From Apostichopus japonicus (Eukaryota > Echinodermata > Holothuroidea > Aspidochirotida > Stichopodidae): DNA of 64,000 bases. Position numbers and translations under genes: made by a program. The stretch spans positions 17,133,001 to 17,197,000 of the forward strand of contig NC_092568.1 of assembly GCF_037975245.1 (NCBI RefSeq), written 5' to 3'. The notes beneath the pieces were generated by a model, which worked only from the letters and a program-made list of their open reading frames with translations, was not told where the DNA came from and ran no database searches. Shown piece by piece: positions 56,401 through 64,000 of this stretch (position 1 is the first letter of the stretch; each line of letters begins with the position of its first letter).

Positions 56401-59400
56401 AGCTAGCGCATTTCATATCAGCATGGAGGCCATCAGGCTATGGCATACCTGTGTAGAATATGGGCAGCTTACAGAAATGTACAGGTAACTTATGATACAG
56501 TATGGGGGATTCCGTCAGTCTAGTTCATATTACGTGCAATCTTGATTATAATCTTATAATAAAGCATGAATTTCAAAAAATAATAATTGTGAAGTTTCCA
56601 TTCTTTGCTACACTCGACACCTTTCAATACGATATATTTTTATGACTTACTCTCACAGAATCAGATAGGTATAACTGTTTGGTATTTTTAATACTCTACT
56701 TAATATCAGGAATTAATAGGGGGGGGGGGGGGAAAAAACATATAGTTAACAAAAAAATTGTGAAATTTGTCATAAATTGTCATAAGTTTTTAAGTGTTTG
56801 TTATAATTGATGACAGCTGGTTTACTCCTTTACTGTATAATGTTCCTCCCTCACAGTGAATTGTATCCAATATTAGTACAACACCTGCAGCTGTTCCAAA
56901 GACTGTCCGTGCTCCCTCTACCGGCGACCACCACTGCTGGTGACGAAACTGTTCACAGATTACAGCTACGGAGATCAGGGACGCTTATTCTTTTACTGGA
57001 GGGAGTAGTTCAGGTGGCTGGAGCTGCTGCGTCCCTTCACCAAAACAGGTTAGCGTTAGACTATAGGCATGCTCTGCTTACATCAGTACTGAATCCTGTG
57101 TGAGGTCACAGACACCATGTATTCTTTTACTGGAGGGAGTAGTTTAGGTGGATGGAGCAGCTGTGTCCCTTCACCAAAACAGGTTAGCTTTAGACTATAG
57201 GCATGCTCTGCTTACATCAGTACTGACTCCTGTGTGAGGTCAGAGACACTTTGTATTCTTTTACTGGAGGGAGTAGTTCAGGTGGCTGGAGCTGCTGTGT
57301 CCCTTCAGCAAAACAGGTTAGCTTTAGACTATAGGCATGCTCTGCTTACATCAGTTCTGATTCCTGTGTGAGGTCAGAGACACTTTGTATTCTTTTACTG
57401 GATTGAGGGAATAGATCAGGTGGCTGGAGCTGCTGTGTCCCTTCACCAGACTAGGTTAGGTTTAGACTATGGTATGCTCTGCTTACATCAGTTCTGATTC
57501 CTGTGTGAGGTCAGAGACACTTTGTATTCTTTTACTGGAGGGAATAGATCAGGTGGCTGGAGCTGCTGTGTCCCTTCAGCAAAACAGGTTAGCATTAGAC
57601 TATAGGCATGCTCTGCTTACCTCAGTTCTGAATCCTGTGTGAGGTCACACACACTATAGATTCTTTTACTGGAGGGAGTAGATCAGGTGACTTTGTACTA
57701 AATCAACAAAAAACAGCTGCTTTTATTGGGGGGGGGGGGGGGGGAGGGACCGTAGTTATGTTGTTTTATTGATTACCTACAATCAGCCACTTTAATTTCC
57801 TGTCTATGAAAACAGAACCTCAGTGTCTTCCATCACGGCTGATAAGATAATCAATTTAATAATTAATCTTTAACCCAAAGTAAACATTGCGTGGCTCATG
57901 CAAATCATTTAGGCAGATTCCTAATCTAAATGACTAGTTATGCAGTATAAACTTAAATGTTTACTTTATGATTTATCTCACCAACATGTTGAACTCATGG
58001 ATTATTAACTATTTCTATTTTAGGGGAAAACCCTTCCGATTTACCTTGAAGTGTATGCAAACAAACTAAGATATAAAATGTAAGGTTTTTAAAGACAGCT
58101 GCCATGAGTCACAGATTATACAAGGGTTTATTTTTTCTTTAATATTTGTCTGACTCAAAGTCATTGAAACGGGCATCAGTGTGTTCACCATTAACCGCTC
58201 TTATCAATCGGAAAATATTTGAATGATCTGATGTTTTACATACTTCAAACTGAGAGCGATAAATGAAAACTTTGAAGGTTGTAAATGGTATAAAGAGATG
58301 GAAGGACACACATTTAGCATTAACATGTGATGTAGATCCAAAAAGGGCTCGATGATTTCATGATACATTTTCCTTTTTATTTTTTGTTTGAGGGGGGGTG
58401 GAGGGGAGGGGGAGGGGGAAGCCATCTTTCATTGCTTTTGTTTTCCTGGTTAAGCTAAGTGAGTACAGTATGAATGTGACTTTTACCTGAGATGAAAGAT
58501 TTACAGAAGAGAAGGAAAAGGAAAGATTTGGGGGAAATGAAGTGCAAAACTGTCCTGGGCTCAATTTTTCTTTTGTGGAGGAAAGTTATTTCTATGTTTC
58601 ATATAAGATCAGATTACTTTAGCATCTGCAAAAAAGTTTTCTTCGGTTATACGTTTATGCAAGATAGAGCAAAGAGGTGGAAATGAAAAAATATATCCAG
58701 TGACCTTGGTGGAGGAGGATTAATTACCTTTATGTTTCATATAATTTCAAGTTACTTTAAACAAATATGTAAACTGTAAACTTATATTACATATTTCTGC
58801 GAGAGAGAGAGCACAGGAGTAGAATTTTAATCCTGAACCTGTTGTTAAACAAGCTCTCTGTCATTCCAACTGAGCTTCCAACTCTATAATTGGGCCAATT
58901 CCTGGTGATTGCTTTCTCTCAGCAAGGTTGCTGGTTGTATTAAAGGCACAGAACTTTTGCACTCTTACCACTGAAATGTGTAAGAAATACTTTTGGCATT
59001 CCACGACAGATTCAGCATCATACCATGTTTATATTTTTATATAGTCAATTTGTTATTTGTACCGTTTTCACGCTACAATATTGGGATTACTAGCCGGCTC
59101 CATCATCTGCATGGCTGAACATACACTCTTCATAGCAATCTCAACTTCACAGGCTGGCTACGCAGGAAAAAATCCAGACCCAGATTTGCAAGGAGTTGTG
59201 GCGGCGAACAGTTAATTCTGCACACGGAAAGAAAATAGATCTCCTTGAGTAGCAAACATCTTCATAACAATACGTAAAATGCTCTACTTTGGTTCGTTAT
59301 TCTCAAATTAAACAATACATGTAACATTTGAATGCATTTGAGTTAACAACATCCTGCAAAAATGGTGCAAGCAGCAAATGTTCATCATATTTATCCGCAA

Positions 59401-62400
59401 CGACTCAGCGTTATCTGTACTAATTCAGCTCTTGCAACATAGGCACTTGTTACGTTGTTATTGTAGTGTGCTTGCCCGTAATGGCATGGCATTATATTCT
59501 CTGTCACATCCGAAACAGCTTGGTTGTCCGGTTAATCTGTGATGGTGTTAGTCATCATTTCTTCTTTAAATATTGCAGGTGCACGCTATAGCTAGAGTAC
59601 TGTTTATAAACATTACACAATATAGCATAGCTTTGGTCTAACTGGCTTCACCGTGACCGAAAAAACTTCAAAGGGGTTGCAGTAACAAAGTTCCCTTCAT
59701 CGAATTTCAACAACCAACTAACTTTGACCTTCACCGCGCTCTACAATTACACGTATTTGTTTACAAACACAGTTGTTCTAGTTTCATATTTTCCTGTGAC
59801 AACTGACAGCCACAATTGATGGTTGTTATGACATCTCCAAATGTCAAAAACAAATTGATATGTTTGTTTCAATTCTTTACTCTTGTGTCTTGACCCCCTC
59901 AGTGACACCTCCAAGGATGTTCGACACCCTCCAGCGGTGCAGTGGGGTCATGTGACTGGATTACACGACCCCCTCAGGCTGTGTGTACAGCGTTGGCTCG
60001 GAGAGATGAGCCAGAGCCCAGACACCGTGTCACCACAAGCCTTTGCGATGTCTGCTAGCGTACTGAACTTTACGGCATCGTACTATGAGAATGCCATCAA
60101 GCAAGTAAGACATGCGTCTACGTGTAATAGGGAAAACAACATTCAGTACTAATGGGAGGATTATTTATTTAAGGTCTGGTATAACACTGCAATGATAGAG
60201 AGAACCAACAGACTGCCAAACAAGAAGTAGAATAAGGTTGTTGAAAAGAAACCCCCTGTTATGGAATAAATGAGAAAAATTTTTGCTGAAAAAGGAATAA
60301 CATGTCTAAGTGTTTCTGTTGTTATGAATAAATTTCATGTCTGTTTGAGTCAGGTCTATTAACATTTTACTATATTAATATCTTGATTATTTTGCTTGAG
60401 GGATCCTACTTGTTTTCTTTCAGCCCTCATACAGTCCTGTCGACTGTTTAAGTCAGGTGGAAGAGTTGACCAATCAGGTGATCATCCCATTCATGACATC
60501 TCGTTCCTTTCAGTCGTACTTATCACAAATCAGGTAAGATTTTCTGGACTGATTATTTTAACTGTTTCGTTTTGCAAATCAAAATGTGAATGTTGTTTAA
60601 CCCTGTTTTCATATCTAAATATTTTTTTTTTACATCTCAGATCCATATGCTCATTTTTTTTTCATTTATTTTTTACAGAAAGTATGCGCATCTTTGTTTC
60701 AAAGTGTCAAAAGAATCATTTCTGAAGTCTTGGTCATTAGTTGTTTTTATCTTTCTTTGCCTCTTGAAATCTGTCTCCAATCATTGATCTAGAATTGTCA
60801 TCGCAGCTTGTACAAATATAAAAGAGATTACAGTCGTTCCACTGTGCTCATCCAGCATAACTCACCTAGAAAAACATGAAGTGAACGAAACCGAATGATG
60901 TTCTATGGTTGCATACATTTGTATTGATAATATTCAATTAACTTGCCATAATTTCTTAATATTCCTTCAAGAAAACCCTTCAATAAACACTACTATATTA
61001 ATAATTATGTATAATTTGCAGGATGTTTTTTTTTTCTGCCCTCTTGCAATTTCTCTCTCCCTCTTTTTCTTATTGATATTGTCTCCTTTATATGTTTTCT
61101 CACAGTTGTGTATTATAAGGAGGGCTCCTGGTAATGTCTAATTTCTATGTTGTACTATTTGATTGTTATTTATATTACCAGTTTTGATCCTAAATAAAAC
61201 TCATTCTCTGTGTGATTAAACCATTTCACTTTTTTTTTCCTCCACTGAGAATAGTTTTGTAGGATTGTATTAAACAATAAATACCATTTATTGCTTTAAC
61301 CAGGCAGTATTCAGCCTTCGAGGGAGATGAGCGGGAAAAGTTGCAACTCATTCAGTCACTCCCAGATTTTGGCTGTCACCCTGACAACCAAGACTTGATG
61401 CATCCAGCGGTACAGAAGAATTCAAGTCACTGTTTTCTATTGGCTCTCTTCCGTCTCGTTCATTCCGTTATCTGCGTACATCGAGGCATAGGATCTAAGG
61501 TAAAAATATCGCTCTCCATGTTGTTCCTTTTGATCTGTTTTACGTATTTTTCATAATACTCAGTGATATTGAGGATGATTGCTGCAGGCATATATCTTAA
61601 AAACATTCAGCTCTATTTTAGTTGTCTTGTAAATTTGAAAAGCCTGAAGAAAAAAGAACATTGATGACATTTTGAAAGCTAAACCTTGTCAGTGGGAATG
61701 AAAATGGAATGACAAGGAAGTATATTTTGCTTTAGTTGAAGAGGTTTGGGGCAGGTTACGGAGAGGGGTTTTAAGAGGACATTTCAGCTGCCACAGTGCA
61801 ACCTTTGTGCCATTAAATATATGTATAATCTCTGTTATCATCATTCCTTCTCATGTTTTGTTCTTCTTTTCAGTTTCTTCCAATACTACAGTGTGCCCAT
61901 GTTACCGATTGTATTAAGTCTTTCTGTCACAAGGATAAGAGACACTACCAAGGAGTGAGGGCGGTCTTCACCAGGTTTCAGCTTCTCTCTGTATATTACC
62001 TCTTAAAGGCCTATCAATATGCTGTGAGTATTTTTTGTATCGTCATCATATCTGTTAAGGATAAATCAAAATTAATTCGCAAAATTGTATCATAAAAAAA
62101 TGAAAAGAGCATGGGGCTTTCTTGCTCACTTCTTTGCTTTTTCAACAACAAAAAAATTGTTTGTTTTGGGTGATAAATGAATTAAGAAATTTTAGTCAAA
62201 AAGTGTACTAATTCCATCAAGTAGAATTTGATAAAGCAATCAACAAACCGAAGATTTTTTAGAACAAAAAAAGTGAGAAATTCCCAAAGAAAAATTCCTA
62301 TGTAAAGTATTTAATCAATTAGCATAGACTGTAGATCGATAATTAATTCTACCACTTAAGGGAGACTTATATACAAGCTCTCATTCACAAATGTTTATCC

Positions 62401-62808
62401 AGTATTAATGACAGTTCCAAATGAATTGCTCCTTATATTATTCTCACTATAGAAATATTGCCTATGAACATGGCTTTTCTTGTCTTAGACCATCAGACAT
62501 CTAACATAAATCACCTGATTCAACAATTCATTTAACACCTCTTTACAGTTTCTCTATTCTTCTTGTTACTATGGCAAGGAAGTGTATGACATAAATAGTG
62601 TTGCTACGGAAATTGTCCTCATGGATTAATGTTTACATATTTTACATCTTGTTTTCAATCACCAGAGCAAACATTCTGATACCAGCCATGAAATGTTGAC
62701 TCTTTACCATGGTGCATCCTTAGAGCTCTTCAGCAGACTACAGGTGGCAGACTACTATTATGCTCACCAAGTACTTTGTGATCTAATCTTTGATCCTGAT
62801 TCACTATG
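41474..62808 (+). CDS. RPAP1: RPAP1, RNA polymerase II-associated protein 1, first 21 coding exons (3' end outside window)
   Basis: Coding exons: 41474-41672, 41968-42029, 42569-42644, 43370-43410, 44409-44489, 45527-45713, 46615-46764, 49723-49860, 50666-50877, 51255-51356, 51647-51814, 52371-52529, 53810-54017, 55119-55216, 56327-56484, 56857-57048, 59903-60104, 60424-60533, 61304-61499, 61874-62023, 62666-62808. All borders are GT..AG and frames join, giving 3032 nt (~1010 codons); human RPAP1 is about 1390 aa. The start MNPLKRPKAGETQEDLLRQQ matches the conserved RPAP1 N-terminus. RHDTHITTVLSKI follows at ~110-125. The RPAP1_N block, AIHEENKSKMAAMSEEEILR to DPSLVAFL, is at ~237-273. The RPAP1_C block, QARFDFNGRLVAKEANIPVR and EGLHHHGDEQE then IPGYSLEELFTLARS, is at ~350-400. 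The rest is Leu-rich helical-repeat sequence including ILIRTSRHSS and IVREFLPM. The human protein links Pol II assembly and Mediator (family knowledge). No stop or frameshift interrupts the model. Confidence 0.95.
42148..42352 (-). mobile_element. tRNA-derived SINE in RPAP1 intron 2
   Basis: On the minus strand from 42352 downwards the sequence reads GTTAGCTCAGTGGTGAATGC (A box) and GGTCCCGAGTTCAAG (B box), about 35 bp apart as in a tRNA promoter. A non-tRNA body runs to about 42148. The absence of a cloverleaf and the attached body make this a SINE, not a tRNA gene. Confidence 0.75.
43610..43860 (+). mobile_element. SINE copy in RPAP1 intron 4
   Basis: Aligns with the SINE at 52876-53175: AAAGGTGGGTTTTCATCCA, GGTTTCCCATCTAA, CCACCCGACATGAAGTGTAA and GCTTAGCATGGTAAAATAAC all have counterparts there. 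Part of the tRNA-like head is deleted. Confidence 0.7.
46765..49722 (+). repeat. RPAP1 intron 7 with recurrent TGACTCGCGTGAC motif
   Basis: TGACTCGCGTGAC occurs exactly nine times on the + strand: 46953, 47323, 47345, 48097, 48111, 48445, 48459, 48793 and 48807. Relaxed copies (GTGACTCGTGTGAC, GTGACTCACATGAC, GTGAATTGCATGAC) lie near 47130, 48274, 48622 and 48970. The six rightmost exact copies lie as pairs 14 bp apart inside the 348-bp tandem repeat; the other three lie outside it. Confidence 0.85.
48061..49097 (+). repeat. Three-copy 348-bp tandem repeat in RPAP1 intron 7
   Basis: Units start at 48061, 48409 and 48757, each with ACAGT.AATAGGTAGAA and then a paired TGACTCGCGTGAC. They share GTAATCCTTTTGGTATCTAT and GGCAAGGAGAAAAAA. 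Copies 2 and 3 are nearly identical; copy 3 has small deletions. Confidence 0.92.
52876..53175 (+). mobile_element. tRNA-derived SINE in RPAP1 intron 12
   Basis: A B-box-like GGTTTGGGTTCGATACC at about 52930-52946 is followed by a body shared with 43610-43860 and a (TTA)n tail at 53160-53175, the same kind of 3' end as the LINE tail at 5580. That suggests mobilisation by a CR1/L2-like LINE. Confidence 0.75.
56987..57690 (+). repeat. ~134-bp tandem repeat built from an RPAP1 exon end and its splice donor
   Basis: ATTCTTTTACTGGA recurs at 56987, 57121, 57255, 57389, 57525 and 57660, spaced 134-136 bp. The unit contains the last 62 bp of the coding exon that ends at 57048, its donor (CAAAACAG|GTTAGC) and ~70 bp of intron. 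The later copies keep most of the coding text and GTTAG-type donors. Splicing from the second or later donor would include the in-frame TGA at 57101-57103, so only the first donor gives full-length RPAP1. Confidence 0.92.
57691..59902 (+). other. Rest of RPAP1 intron 16
   Basis: Non-coding, with a long G run at 57727-57744 and no further exon detected; the next exon resumes at 59903 in the correct phase. Confidence 0.5.
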
Positions 62809-64000
62809 GTTAGTCTGTTGTAGCTCTCTCTTTAGCGTTCAAATTCATGTTTTGAACTTTTAAGTGCCTTCAAACAGGATATTGTGTTCTGATGCTTTTT
62901 GGTTTACTGCTATACTTACTAGGTTAGAGCAAGTCAATTTATAGATTCTGTATTCAACTTGTAGGGAATGGCGGTTATGTTTGTCACATACTGTCACTTT
63001 TAGGCTTTCATATAAAAAACTAGGTTAGTATTAAACTTCATAGCAGAAATACATTTCACGGTTATTGATTAACAGAGCTTTAATAAAGATATGATGTACA
63101 AATTTAAAAATGATCATTGTTGAACCAGATGGTAGTTGAGTAAAAATTAGACCCAACTGGGAAAAATAAGGAGAACACTTTGCGTAGCTGTCTAATATGC
63201 AACCAGTTTTGGTTCCTGTTAGATAAGAACTCTATGAAATCAAAGAATCAATCATTCACACCCATTCCTCAAGAGCCACATGGACAAAAGATGGAGTTCT
63301 CTGATTGGCTTGTTGTCGGTTAAGACAGGTTCTTAATTTGCATATTCATTAGCATGACAGTCATAATTTGTTGATATTTGTTGAATTTACATATCGATAA
63401 TTTAACAATAGTCTGACTATTTCCATAACTGCCTTCACCTTTGTCATTTACGATATTTTTGTGTTGGTTGTGAGAATTGCAATTGTCGTCATAGTAGGGC
63501 TTGCACCATTTGCTATTTATCACAAGTCATTGACATTTTATCGACATAATAGCTGATATTGGGTCATGAAAGATAAATATGAAGTCTGAAGCAAGAGGGA
63601 AACCAACAAAGTGTGCTTTATTTAAATTCACTTCAAAGTCCAGGTTCAGTCTGTGTTTATTTACCTGCAACAAATATTTTGAAATGTCAAAGTTAATCAT
63701 CAGTCTAATACATTAGTGTTTAGTTTGTTTCGTGATTCAACATCAGATAAAGTCAGACAGATGTAATCTGTTATTTTGTCGAGAAAGAATAGGAAGGAAG
63801 TGGAAAAGCAAATATGTGACTGATTCCATCAGTCATGTAAATACACTGGTGACCTCAGTGGCACAAATTCATATCAATGTAGATTAAAGAAAGTCAAAAC
63901 ATACAGCCAATAAAGTGAGTGTTTAAGATTAAGTTGTGTGAGTGTATGTAAGTGACATATATGTATGAGTTCTTGATAGTGTTTACACTTTGTGAAGTAT
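62809..64000 (+). other. RPAP1 intron 21 up to the window edge
   Basis: Begins with donor GTTAGT after phase-2 codon TG|G. No further exon with a continuing frame was found before 64000, so the remaining ~380 residues expected from the family lie outside. Confidence 0.6.

Overview
The window is animal nuclear DNA: AT-rich, with long introns bounded by GT..AG, tRNA-derived SINEs, a CR1/L2-type LINE tail, Ty3/gypsy fragments and many short hAT-like elements. The protein sequences and repeat types fit an invertebrate deuterostome, most likely an echinoderm such as a sea cucumber. That placement is inference; no species marker is present.

Three conserved host genes anchor it. (1) On the + strand at the left edge are the last exons of an AlkB-homologue 6 gene (ALKBH6; 1-5139). 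Its penultimate intron holds a decayed tandem copy of one of its own exons. (2) On the - strand at 15953-11170 is a complete five-exon PP2C phosphatase of the PPM1A/PPM1B type (377 aa), ending in an exon with only seven sense codons. It converges on ALKBH6. (3) On the + strand from 41474 to the right edge are 21 coding exons (about 1010 codons) of RPAP1, RNA polymerase II-associated protein 1. Its last third lies outside the window.

The 22-31 kb interval between the genes is a transposon graveyard. It holds a 1.1-kb non-autonomous gypsy-like LTR element with a MITE inside its 3' LTR, a second degraded gypsy element split by a 518-bp hAT MITE with a perfect 8-bp target duplication, three copies of a dispersed repeat, and a long polypurine tract.

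The most interesting structure is at 32912-40434: a 7.5-kb element with ~69-bp terminal inverted repeats (outer 33 bp identical) and a perfect 10-bp target-site duplication. It encloses a broken MULE/SWIM-type transposase gene and about 2 kb of tandem repeats apparently derived from its own terminus. It sits about 1 kb upstream of the RPAP1 start codon.

Inside RPAP1 introns are SINEs, a 348-bp tandem repeat carrying a recurrent 13-mer (TGACTCGCGTGAC, nine exact copies in the intron), and a ~134-bp tandem repeat made from the 3' end of a coding exon plus its splice donor. All exon boundaries were derived by hand from splice consensus, reading-frame continuity and remembered family similarity; no search was run.
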